Part shown: in pieces, positions 16,494 to 23,431 of the stretch
Layout of the letters: each line of letters starts with the position of its first letter
Numbering within the stretch: the stretch's first letter is position 1
Assembly: GCA_039183535.1 (NCBI GenBank)
Contig: JBCDBO010000001.1
Coordinates: 1 to 64,000 of the forward strand
Direction: 5' to 3'
Source: JBCAXA01 sp039183535
Lineage (GTDB): Bacteria > Pseudomonadota > Gammaproteobacteria > Steroidobacterales > Woeseiaceae
Length of the DNA: 64,000 nt
The notes under the pieces: model-generated
Database searches by the model: none
Seen by the model: only the letters and a program-made list of their open reading frames with translations
Told to the model about the DNA's origin: nothing
Translations under genes and position numbers: made by a program

Positions 16494-16808
16494 CTAACGG
16501 CGCCGCTGCCGCGACACCCACGCGAAGTGTCGCCGCAGCGCAGGGTCTGCCAGCAACGACTCAGGCGTATTAAGACACCGGCCGAGCTGAGCCTCCGTGT
16601 AGAGGCGATGGATACCGTCGTGACAAGCGCGGCAAATCATAACGCCGGCCGCCAGTTGGTCACGTCGGAAGTGCTTGCGAAAGTAGCTACGACGATGCAG
16701 TTTTTTCGGGATCAAATGGTGGTAGGTCAACGCGACCGTCCGTTGGCAAAACGGGCATGGCCCAGTTGCACGGCGTTGCCGACGGTCCATGACTGGTGGC
16801 GCGCTCAT
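16494..16808 (-). CDS. HNH endonuclease family protein
   Basis: This small protein of about 104 residues has an HNH fold of the zinc-ribbon type. CPFC and CRAC hold the structural zinc, YHHLIP carries the catalytic His pair, and CHDGIHRLY provides the second His. This compact form (YHHLIPKK, then ICRACHDGIH) is common in proteins annotated as restriction endonuclease-like or HNH proteins of unknown target. The frame extends upstream to 16886, but the ATG at 16808 or at 16790 gives a length closer to relatives; no strong ribosome binding site decides. There are no restriction-modification neighbours, so it is probably a stand-alone nuclease. The 160-nt gap to alkB holds nothing I recognise. 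Confidence 0.75.
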   Translation of the reverse strand: MSAPPVMDRRQRRATGPCPFCQRTVALTYHHLIPKKLHRRSYFRKHFRRDQLAAGVMICRACHDGIHRLYTEAQLGRCLNTPESLLADPALRRHFAWVSRQRRR

Positions 16809-17049
16809 ACGCGGGTCAGCCGCCGTCGACGTGCGGTCGCTGCAGCGCCATGTTGCGAAGGTCGGCGCAGCGCAAAAACAAGACAAGTTTTAGACGATAT
16901 CGGCATGCGTTCGGACAGGGTGTTGGTTCACCAATAGCGAGCTGTGCTCGGTATGTAGGCCGGTGCGGCGCAGCGGTCGTTTGTCGTCAGACAGAGACGT
17001 CGATGCTAACGGACGAGCGTTGTTGCGCACACCCGTCTAAGCTCGGGCT

Positions 17050-17700
17050 ATGGACGAGCGAAGGCCAGTGAAACAACAACCGGCAACGGTCAGCTGGGTC
17101 GCCCCAACCACGGTTGAGCTTAACCTCCCCGATGCGGATATCAGTCTGACGTCGAACTTTGTTCGCGGTGATGAGGCTGATGCGCTAATGAGCACGCTAC
17201 TCAGCGATATCGCTTGGGAACAACGCGACATTCGCTTGTTTGGTAAGACCTTCAAGCAACCGCGGCTGATTGCGTGGCACGGCGACCCTGGCGCAAGCTA
17301 CACCTACTCCGGCAGTCGCTTCGAACCACGCCCGTGGACGGGGTCGCTGCGGTGGATTCGCGACTCCGTCAGCGCGGCGACGGGCCATCCGTTTAACAGT
17401 GTCTTGCTCAACCTATATCGTGACGGCAGTGACAGCATGGGCATGCATGCCGACGATGAACCGGAGCTTGGGCACAACCCGGTTATCGCGTCGGTCAGTC
17501 TCGGCGCCGAACGTGTTTTAACCCTGCGCCACCGCCACCTTAACGATCAACCGTCGCGGCGAATTCCGCTACCGCATGGCAGCTTATTGGTCATGCGCGG
17601 TCCAACTCAGCATCATTGGAAACACGGAATTGCCAAGCAACGCCGCGCCTGTGGCCCGCGCGTCAACTTGACCTTTCGGTACGTCAGCACGCCCCGCTAG
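17050..17700 (+). CDS. alkB: AlkB-type 2-oxoglutarate/Fe(II) dioxygenase (alkylated DNA repair)
   Basis: This 216-residue dioxygenase is predicted to remove methyl groups from 1-methyladenine and 3-methylcytosine oxidatively. The iron ligands are the HxD pair in MGMHADDEPEL and the later His in HHWKHGI; the 2-oxoglutarate arginines are in RVNLTFR. The LFGKTFKQPRLIAWHGD segment and LLNLYRDGSDSMGMHADDE make it closer to the ALKBH2-like branch common in bacteria than to E. coli AlkB. The gene is alone and not in an ada operon; an Ada homologue is encoded elsewhere in the window (50674-51747). Substrate range is inferred from the family. Confidence 0.9.
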   Translation: MDERRPVKQQPATVSWVAPTTVELNLPDADISLTSNFVRGDEADALMSTLLSDIAWEQRDIRLFGKTFKQPRLIAWHGDPGASYTYSGSRFEPRPWTGSLRWIRDSVSAATGHPFNSVLLNLYRDGSDSMGMHADDEPELGHNPVIASVSLGAERVLTLRHRHLNDQPSRRIPLPHGSLLVMRGPTQHHWKHGIAKQRRACGPRVNLTFRYVSTPR

Positions 17701-17740
17701 CGCCCAATTGTAGCCACTGCCAAAAAAAATCCTATCAGCG

Positions 17741-17768
17741 TGTAACGTTTTTATCCCAGCTACGTATA
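17741..17768 (+). promoter_or_regulatory. Candidate ECF sigma promoter upstream of the spondin gene
   Basis: TGTAACG at 17741-17747 and CGTATA at 17763-17768, separated by 15 nt, resemble the GTAAC / CGT-type promoters described for NrsF-linked (SigF-like) ECF sigma factors. It lies about 50 nt before the spondin gene, which is followed by exactly such a sigma/anti-sigma pair. Autoregulation is therefore plausible but unproven; the spacer is at the short end. Confidence 0.4.
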
Positions 17769-17819
17769 CGGAGTTGCTTAACGCAACACCACTACGAAAT
17801 TCACTGGGAGACACATTCA

Positions 17820-18515
17820 ATGAAGACTTTGCTTCGACTCGGCGCTGGCCTCGGCCTTGCGCTGACCGCGTCCGCAGCCCTTGCCGACCGATTGCCGACC
17901 TATGACGTCACGGTGACCAACATTACCCGAGGCCAAACGCTGACCCCTATATTAGTCACTACCCACAGCCCGCGAATCGCCTTGTTCGAGCTTGGCGCAC
18001 CGGCAAGCGACGAGCTCGAGGTGCTGGCTGAGGACGGTGGTACCGGGCCGTTTGTCGCGTTTCTCGAGAACGCCGGTAACGTGGTCGGCGACGTAACATC
18101 GACAGCCGGCCTGTTGGCTCCGGGAGAGTCCATTACAATCGAGATCGAGGGCAATCCATGGCGCCACGTGCTGAGCACGGCCGCTATGTTAATCCCGACT
18201 AACGACACGTTTTTTGCCGTCGACAGCGTCCGTTTGCCGCGCTACGGTGAAAAAACGGTGTTCGCACAAGCTTACGACGCGGGCACCGAGTTCAACGATC
18301 AGTCGTGCGCCAATATGCCAGGTCCGCGCTGCGGCGGTGAGGGCCTTAGCGCAGGCGATAATGAAGGCGACGAAGGGTTTGTTTACATCAGCAACGGCTT
18401 CCACGACCTCGGTACGACCGACGCGAACGGTTTCGAAGTGCTTGGGCCGGCTGTCTACGACTGGCGCAACCCGGTGGTCAAAGTCACGATTAAGCGTACC
18501 TACCGCCGCTACTAA
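17820..18515 (+). CDS. Exported spondin-domain protein
   Basis: This 231-residue protein has a clear signal peptide (MKTLLRLGAGLGLALTASAALA). Its mature part begins with YDVTVTNITRGQTLTPILV, the opening of bacterial spondin_N domain proteins. The middle and end, including FVYISNGFHDLG and WRNPVVKVTIKR, agree with the fold. Such proteins are secreted or periplasmic and of uncertain role. The ATG at 17820 gives the clean signal peptide; the longer open frame upstream is not needed. It lies directly upstream of an ECF sigma factor and NrsF-like anti-sigma factor on the same strand, so it is likely a regulon member or part of the same transcript. Confidence 0.85.
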   Translation: MKTLLRLGAGLGLALTASAALADRLPTYDVTVTNITRGQTLTPILVTTHSPRIALFELGAPASDELEVLAEDGGTGPFVAFLENAGNVVGDVTSTAGLLAPGESITIEIEGNPWRHVLSTAAMLIPTNDTFFAVDSVRLPRYGEKTVFAQAYDAGTEFNDQSCANMPGPRCGGEGLSAGDNEGDEGFVYISNGFHDLGTTDANGFEVLGPAVYDWRNPVVKVTIKRTYRRY

Positions 18516-18599
18516 GATAAGGTGGCAGGCACTACGCTGTCGCCAGAACACCGAGGCGGAGCGCTGCACGCGGCGCTCCGTTCTCGGCTTGGTGACCGT

Positions 18600-19172
18600 G
18601 TGACAGGACCGAACACGACGCATTACAGCGTTGATGAACAACGCTGGTCCGCCTGGATGCGCGCGGCGCAACAAGGCGATAAACATTGCTATGAGCAGTT
18701 GCTGCGAGAACTGCGAACAGCGATTAGCGCTTACCTGCGCTCGCGATTAGGACAAACGGAGTTTATCGAAGACGTTACGCAAGAGTGCTTGCTGAGTGTT
18801 CATGCCGGACGACAGAGCTACGACACCGACCGGCCTTTTCGAGCATGGCTGTTCGCCATCGTACGGCACCGAACGATCGACTTCTTGCGACGTCAGCGCG
18901 GCCCTTGGAGCATACCCGCGGCTGATCATGAAGACCCGAGCGAACTTACGGCGCCGGAATCATTGCAAGCCGCCTGCGAAGCCAGCACGCTGCTCGCTCA
19001 GTTAAATCCCGCGCAGCGCGAGATTATCGTTTTGATGAAGTATCTTGGCTTGAGTGCAGAGGAGTCGGGTCAATATTTAGGCATTTCCGTAGCGAGCGCT
19101 CGCGTTCGTTTGCACCGCGCATTGCATGAGATACGACGGCTACTCAGATCGGATCGATTGGAAACATCATGA
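18600..19172 (+). CDS. ECF-family RNA polymerase sigma factor (SigF-like)
   Basis: This sigma-70 factor of about 190 residues has region 2 (YLRSRLGQTEFIEDVTQECLLSVH, RPFRAWLFAIVRHRTIDFLRR) and region 4 (LNPAQREIIVLMKYLGLSAEESGQYLGISVASARVRLHRALHEIRR), with no extra domains. The start is uncertain: a GTG at 18600 gives a typical length, while an in-frame GTG at 18522, only 6 nt after the spondin stop, would add 26 residues. Its stop overlaps the ATG of the NrsF-like gene (ATGA), so sigma and anti-sigma are translationally coupled. By analogy with SigF-NrsF pairs it should be released under metal or oxidative stress and transcribe the local operon. Confidence 0.9.
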   Translation: MTGPNTTHYSVDEQRWSAWMRAAQQGDKHCYEQLLRELRTAISAYLRSRLGQTEFIEDVTQECLLSVHAGRQSYDTDRPFRAWLFAIVRHRTIDFLRRQRGPWSIPAADHEDPSELTAPESLQAACEASTLLAQLNPAQREIIVLMKYLGLSAEESGQYLGISVASARVRLHRALHEIRRLLRSDRLETS

Positions 19173-19828
19173 GCAAAGACGACTTAATCGATAGCCTCGT
19201 CGCTGACCTGACACCGGTGAAAACACCCATTCGGGCGGCCCGACGAGCCGTCGTCTGGTGGGTCGGCGCGATGCTCTTCACGGCAGCGACGATGCTGTTC
19301 ATCGCACCGTTTCGTAGCGGTTTCGCCGAGCAACTGGTGACAGCGCCGCGATTTGCCTTGGAAATCATCGTCGGGTTTGTAACCGCGGCCTTGCTCGCTC
19401 GGGCAACCTTTGAGTTAGCCGTACCGGATGACGATCAACAGCGCTGGCACGTGCGTATCGCAGTGATTATCACAGCCGTGTGGTTGTTACTACTTGTTAC
19501 GGCGTATTGGTCCCCGGTCCTACCGCCGTCGATGGCCGGTAAGCGACCACACTGCTACGCCGAGGTGATGGCGTTTGGTATTCCGCTCACCGTAATGGCT
19601 TTGGTCCAATTACGCTCGCTGTACGTACTGCACCCCTTACGGGCCGGATTAACAGCGGGTTTAGCCGGAGGTATTGTGCCGGCGTTCATGATGCAACTCG
19701 CCTGTATGCACGATCCATGGCACATACTGACGCACCATATTGCGCCGTTACTGGTGACGGTTACCGCCGGTGGAATCGGCGGCCTACTGCTGTTACGACG
19801 GCAAGAACACATGAAAGACACGCAATAA
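19169..19828 (+). CDS. NrsF (DUF1109) family membrane anti-sigma factor
   Basis: This 219-residue protein has about six transmembrane helices and no extended soluble domain. The family marks are the cysteine in KRPHCYAEV (C129) and the one in MQLACMHDPWHILTHH (C179), the two positions known to be needed for signal sensing in Caulobacter NrsF. NrsF proteins hold their ECF sigma factor at the membrane and release it on heavy-metal or oxidative stress. The HxxxH-rich second motif fits metal sensing. It overlaps the sigma gene by 4 nt. A perfect hairpin follows the stop codon. Confidence 0.9.
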   Translation: MSKDDLIDSLVADLTPVKTPIRAARRAVVWWVGAMLFTAATMLFIAPFRSGFAEQLVTAPRFALEIIVGFVTAALLARATFELAVPDDDQQRWHVRIAVIITAVWLLLLVTAYWSPVLPPSMAGKRPHCYAEVMAFGIPLTVMALVQLRSLYVLHPLRAGLTAGLAGGIVPAFMMQLACMHDPWHILTHHIAPLLVTVTAGGIGGLLLLRRQEHMKDTQ

Positions 19829-19833
19829 AGCGC

Positions 19834-19851
19834 GGGCCGCCGAAGCGGCCC
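19834..19851. terminator. Hairpin between the convergent NrsF and channel genes
   Basis: GGGCCGC (19834-19840) pairs with GCGGCCC (19845-19851) around a CGAA tetraloop, directly after the NrsF stop codon. There is no proper T-run, so it would be a weak intrinsic terminator at best. It lies between convergent genes. Confidence 0.5.
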
Positions 19852-19910
19852 TTGCCGAATTGACGGGTGCCAAGGCGCCAGCAGAGACGCCAAAGCACCG
19901 CCGATTTCAT

Positions 19911-21098
19911 TTATTGCGTGCGAATACGCGCAGCCCAAGCGTCCGCCACGCTCTTCGCTGCATCACGCCCACCCAGACCAAACGCGAGCGCCGTAGCGAC
20001 GGCGACACTGCCGATCGTAAATCCAAAAGCCATGTTGACGATATTGTCCGCCAGACCCATCGACTTCAGCCCCATCGCTAAAACCAGCCCCAAAATCGCG
20101 ATCCGAGCGATGTTGGCTAGTCCCGCACTACCGCTATCCGTCAATTTGCGATGCGCTAGTGCACTTAAGAAATTCCCAATCGCCAAGATCAAGCCACCCA
20201 CGAATATGCCGCCACCAAACTCGAGCACGCGGGCGAAAATCTGCGAGACGATTTCGATACCGAGTAAGTTAACCGCAGCGGTTGCTGCCGCTAGCATCGA
20301 GAAAAAAATCACCGCACCACCGATAAGACGCGTCAATGTAAATGTTGGCGTAAAGAACTCAGCAATACCGAGTTTTGCCGGCAGCGCATCGATGTTCATC
20401 CCTGTTAGCAGTCCAGTTAGCATGTAGACGACAAACTTCGCGACGAACCACGTGACCAATAGAATGACGCCGGCCCCGACTACGTTTGGCACTGCCGCCA
20501 TTAATTTCTGGATCATCGCGGACGCTGGATCAGAAATAGCCGGAATATCGAGGACACCGAGTGCCGCGACGACAATCGGCAACAGGACGCCACCAAATAC
20601 GAATGCACTGCCGAACGCCGATGACTTAATGTCATCGTTACCAGTACGCGAGACGATTTGCTCGTCTACTTTCGTCAAAGTCATTCGGACTAAGTCGGCG
20701 ACGATCTTGGCGATCACCCAGCCCGCATAGGCGATGACACCTGCACCGATAATGTTCGGTACCGCGGCCAAAAACTCGTTCGCCATATCGCGCAGTGGTG
20801 TCAGTACATCGGTAAGTCCGAAGTGCTGCAGCACAGCCATCAACACGAGAATCGTGAGCACTGCCCGAATAAGCGCGACAAGCGGGCCCGAAAAATCGGT
20901 TGTCGACCCGTCAGCATCTGTCCTCGTCAACAGCGGTAGTCTTCTTAACGCGCTGCGACAAAACGTCGCAATAAGACGTACGACGATTAAGCCGACGATG
21001 AGTATCGTTAAGCCGATCAGTGCATGGCCTAGCGCATTCGAGCCAACGGGCCCGAGCGCGTTAATTATCGCTGTTATCCAGTCGTTCATTGGTGTCAC
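19911..21098 (-). CDS. Mechanosensitive ion channel-like membrane protein (CmpX/TM-helix repeat type)
   Basis: This 395-residue integral membrane protein has about ten hydrophobic helices, including repeated copies of the conserved TM_helix module (FLAAVPNIIGAGVIAYAGWVIAK, LMAAVPNVVGAGVILLVTWFVAK, LEFGGGIFVGGLILAIGNFLSA). It ends shortly after the MscS-like pore helix AFGLGGRDAAKSVADAW, so the cytoplasmic beta domain of MscS is missing. Proteins of this build are usually annotated as mechanosensitive channel family or CmpX-like. Gating by membrane tension is an inference. An ATG at 21089 would remove three residues. The gene is monocistronic. Confidence 0.85.
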   Translation of the reverse strand: MTPMNDWITAIINALGPVGSNALGHALIGLTILIVGLIVVRLIATFCRSALRRLPLLTRTDADGSTTDFSGPLVALIRAVLTILVLMAVLQHFGLTDVLTPLRDMANEFLAAVPNIIGAGVIAYAGWVIAKIVADLVRMTLTKVDEQIVSRTGNDDIKSSAFGSAFVFGGVLLPIVVAALGVLDIPAISDPASAMIQKLMAAVPNVVGAGVILLVTWFVAKFVVYMLTGLLTGMNIDALPAKLGIAEFFTPTFTLTRLIGGAVIFFSMLAAATAAVNLLGIEIVSQIFARVLEFGGGIFVGGLILAIGNFLSALAHRKLTDSGSAGLANIARIAILGLVLAMGLKSMGLADNIVNMAFGFTIGSVAVATALAFGLGGRDAAKSVADAWAARIRTQ

Positions 21099-21232
21099 CC
21101 CTCAGTCTTGTTACTACGGGCACTCGCTTTCTATCGAAGCTATCGAGTGGCGCGTTGAGCTAAAGACGCGCGGGGCGACTAAGAAGTCACAATTTACGGA
21201 TGGACGTAAAAAACGAATTCACGGTGAAGACG

Positions 21233-21817
21233 TTAGGACTGAGAATCAGTGGCCCCTAGAAGCGCTGCGACCGTCGGTTTATGCGTTGCTATCTCTTTGT
21301 GACTGAGGCCTTGTAGCTCGTACGGCAACACCAACCAGTCGTCGGTATCGTGCAAGTAGTAGTCGGGCAACTGACCGCTACGGTTCGCCGCCGGTTTGTT
21401 CCAAATGGTTGCTAGACGAACGTCAGCCGGCATATTGCGCTTGAGCCGATATTCGAGGCGCCGCCTGACGACAGACAGCGTCAGTCCGGAGCTGCAAACA
21501 TCATCTACCAGCAACAGACGATCCTCGTGATCGAGGTTCTCGAGTAGATACTGGGTGCCGTGAACTCGGATATTTGCGGCCGGGTCCTCGACCATGCGGG
21601 CGTACTCCGGTTGGCCTGTGTAAGACGTACGCAGCGCGATGTGGTTCGTAGTCACGCCGAGGTGCTGCAGACACTCTTGGACGTAAATCCCAACAGCACT
21701 GCCACCGCGCCACAAACCGACTACGTACGTCGGCCGAAACCCGTCGTTATAAATAGCGACTCCGAGCCGAAAAGCATCGTTCAATAAGTCCTCTTCGCCG
21801 ATAAACCGTTTCGTCAC
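21233..21817 (-). CDS. Phosphoribosyltransferase-like protein (divergent paralogue A)
   Basis: This protein of about 194 residues starts at a GTG at 21817, preceded by GGAGG; the open frame reaches 21907 without better support. It has the type I phosphoribosyltransferase fold (VVGLWRGGSAVGI at the pyrophosphate loop). At the PRPP loop it reads RLLLVDDVCSSGLTL, so two residues of the usual VDDVxDTGxT motif are changed to Ser-Ser. It is clearly homologous along its length to the divergently transcribed neighbour (DAFRLGVAI, WRGGSA, NLDHEDRLLLVDDV, PDYYLHDTDDW, LQGLSHKEIATHKPT). The base substrate is unknown; the family includes hypoxanthine- and xanthine-type enzymes (COG2236-like). Confidence 0.85.
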   Translation of the reverse strand: MTKRFIGEEDLLNDAFRLGVAIYNDGFRPTYVVGLWRGGSAVGIYVQECLQHLGVTTNHIALRTSYTGQPEYARMVEDPAANIRVHGTQYLLENLDHEDRLLLVDDVCSSGLTLSVVRRRLEYRLKRNMPADVRLATIWNKPAANRSGQLPDYYLHDTDDWLVLPYELQGLSHKEIATHKPTVAALLGATDSQS

Positions 21818-21874
21818 AACGACGTTGCCTCCAATGCGCTTGCAGCAACCGCGGGGTCGTAGCACAGTGCCGAG

Positions 21875-22447
21875 ATGAGCGACAAAGTGTACCTCGATGC
21901 GCAACAATTACTCGACGACGCATTCCGACTGGGTGCGGCGGTCGTCGAGTCCGGCTTCAAGCCGAGCTTTATACTGGCGCTTTGGCGTGGCGGAGCACCG
22001 ATCGGGATCGCCGTGCAGGAGTACCTGGCGTATCACGGCATCGCCACAGATCACATCGCGATCCGCACTGCACATTATACGGCGACAATCGATGCCAGTA
22101 CCGAGCACGTTGAGATCTACGGGATCAGCTACCTACTGAAGAATATGACGCATGAGGATCGTCTATTGATCGTCGATGACGTCTTCGACACGGGCCGCAC
22201 CGTTGATGCTGTGATCGCGCATTTGGCCGCCAAGGCGCGACGAAATACCCCAGCCGACATCCGAGTCGCCGTGCCGTACTACAAGCCCCGGCGCAATCTG
22301 ACGACGCGCCAGCCCGACTACGCGCTGCATGAAACCGACGCTTGGATCAAATTTCCGCACTCGCTCGAAGGACTCAGCGACAACGAAATACGCAAGCACC
22401 GACCCACGCTCGCCGATATTCTTGCGGCCGCGAAAACCGACCGCTAA
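21875..22447 (+). CDS. Phosphoribosyltransferase (paralogue B)
   Basis: This 190-residue phosphoribosyltransferase has a canonical PRPP-binding loop RLLIVDDVFDTGRTVD and the loop LALWRGGAPIGIAVQEY. It should transfer a phosphoribosyl group to a purine-like base in the cytoplasm, but the base cannot be read from sequence. The C-terminal LEGLSDNEIRKHRPTLADIL is shared with the divergent paralogue on the other strand, only 57 nt away. The pair looks like an old duplication giving a head-to-head gene pair with one catalytic loop conserved and one altered. Confidence 0.87.
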   Translation: MSDKVYLDAQQLLDDAFRLGAAVVESGFKPSFILALWRGGAPIGIAVQEYLAYHGIATDHIAIRTAHYTATIDASTEHVEIYGISYLLKNMTHEDRLLIVDDVFDTGRTVDAVIAHLAAKARRNTPADIRVAVPYYKPRRNLTTRQPDYALHETDAWIKFPHSLEGLSDNEIRKHRPTLADILAAAKTDR

Positions 22448-22480
22448 ACGCCAAATCCAAACTCTTTTCTTTAGGCAAAA

Positions 22481-22507
22481 AAATACCCGCCGCGAGGGCG
22501 GGTATTT
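22481..22507 (-). terminator. Rho-independent terminator of the PEP-CTERM gene
   Basis: AAATACCCGCC (22481-22491) and GGCGGGTATTT (22497-22507) form a perfect 11-bp stem with a 5-nt loop. On the minus strand it is followed by a run of seven T (A at 22477-22483 on the plus strand), the classical intrinsic terminator, placed about 50 nt after the stop of the PEP-CTERM gene. It could also slow transcription of the plus-strand phosphoribosyltransferase that ends at 22447. Confidence 0.9.
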
Positions 22508-22553
22508 CCCGATCGGTAGTGACCGATCGTTGTTCAGCAGACCGGCAACCTCG

Positions 22554-23099
22554 TTAGGCGCGGGCCTTGCGGCGACGAGCCGCGGCAGCACCGAGCAGAC
22601 CCAGACCAAGCAGGCTCAGCGTAGTCGGCTCAGGGACTGCAACTGGATCTTTGTCACGACGGATGAAGCCACCGATGCCGCGCGGATCTTTACCACGCTT
22701 CTTGATGGTCCATTTCGTGATCGGACCAAAGATGACGTCAATGAAGAGGTCAGGTCCGGGTGCAAAGAAGTTGAAGCCACCGCCGGTTGCGAAGAAGCCA
22801 GTACCGATCAGCGTGTTCGGCAGGACTTGCATGGCGCCGGTCGCGCGACCAGTACGACTGGTGATTCTGATGTCGCCAAAGTTGAACGCCCAACGCGTCA
22901 ACTCTTGACCAAGAATCGTGCCGTTAGCCGCAGCGCCAGCTGTGGTTTCGATCCAACCGCCGACCGAATCACCGGAACGAAGTCCGATAGAACCGCAGCT
23001 TTTCGTGCAGATGCCAGCGTACTCAAACGTGATGAGTGACGCTTGAGCTGACGTAGCTAGCGCGACGGTTAGGAAAAGAGCGGAAAGAATTTTTTTCAT
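22554..23099 (-). CDS. PEP-CTERM sorting domain protein
   Basis: This 181-residue exported protein has an N-terminal signal peptide (KKILSALFLTVALATSAQA) and a C-terminal PEP-CTERM sorting signal: VPEPTTLSLL, a hydrophobic helix and a basic tail ARRRKARA. Exosortase (EpsH) is expected to recognise the PEP motif and process the protein for surface or biofilm-matrix location; no exosortase gene is in this window. The mature part is beta-rich with a CTKSC pair near its start and has no other domain I recognise. Upstream is a near-consensus sigma-54 promoter and downstream a strong terminator, so it is a single-gene transcript. Confidence 0.92.
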   Translation of the reverse strand: MKKILSALFLTVALATSAQASLITFEYAGICTKSCGSIGLRSGDSVGGWIETTAGAAANGTILGQELTRWAFNFGDIRITSRTGRATGAMQVLPNTLIGTGFFATGGGFNFFAPGPDLFIDVIFGPITKWTIKKRGKDPRGIGGFIRRDKDPVAVPEPTTLSLLGLGLLGAAAARRRKARA

Positions 23100-23139
23100 G
23101 GCTTATGCCTGAGGTTTGGTTGCTGAACGGTTGAAATCA

Positions 23140-23155
23140 AGCAAACCCTGTGCCA
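23140..23155 (-). promoter_or_regulatory. Sigma-54 promoter of the PEP-CTERM gene
   Basis: Read on the minus strand, TGGCACA-GGGT-TTGCT matches the sigma-54 consensus TGGCACG-N4-TTGCW with the GG and GC elements at the correct spacing. Transcription would begin roughly 12 nt downstream, leaving a leader of about 30 nt before the ATG at 23099. PEP-CTERM genes are known in some Proteobacteria to depend on sigma-54 and the PrsK/PrsR two-component system, which fits. Upstream of the site lies an AT-rich stretch (TATATAAAACAATATATT), suitable for bending or activator contact. Confidence 0.8.
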
Positions 23156-23431
23156 ATCCTTTTTTTACTATATAAAACAATATATTAGAGTATTCTGGTA
23201 GACCCGTAGATTTTCCGGCTGTAACGTATTCCGACAACTGCTATCGCTGGCTCCATTAAACCGTGAAAATAGGCGAATCGGCTTTGGCGAGAAACGCCAG
23301 CGTGTCGGGATTTTTGTCACTAAAGTAGCTGATGCGGAGACAGTAATATCAAACGTAATCATGGACTTACAGAGATTCTACGCGAGCAAGAACCGGACTC
23401 TCCGAGCCGGCGGCAGTGGCTAGCCGCGGCC

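Noticed and set aside
22329..23039. A 236-residue open frame on the plus strand
   Set aside because: It runs antisense through the terminator and the PEP-CTERM gene, has low-complexity composition and no domain; the minus-strand gene has signal peptide, sorting motif and promoter.
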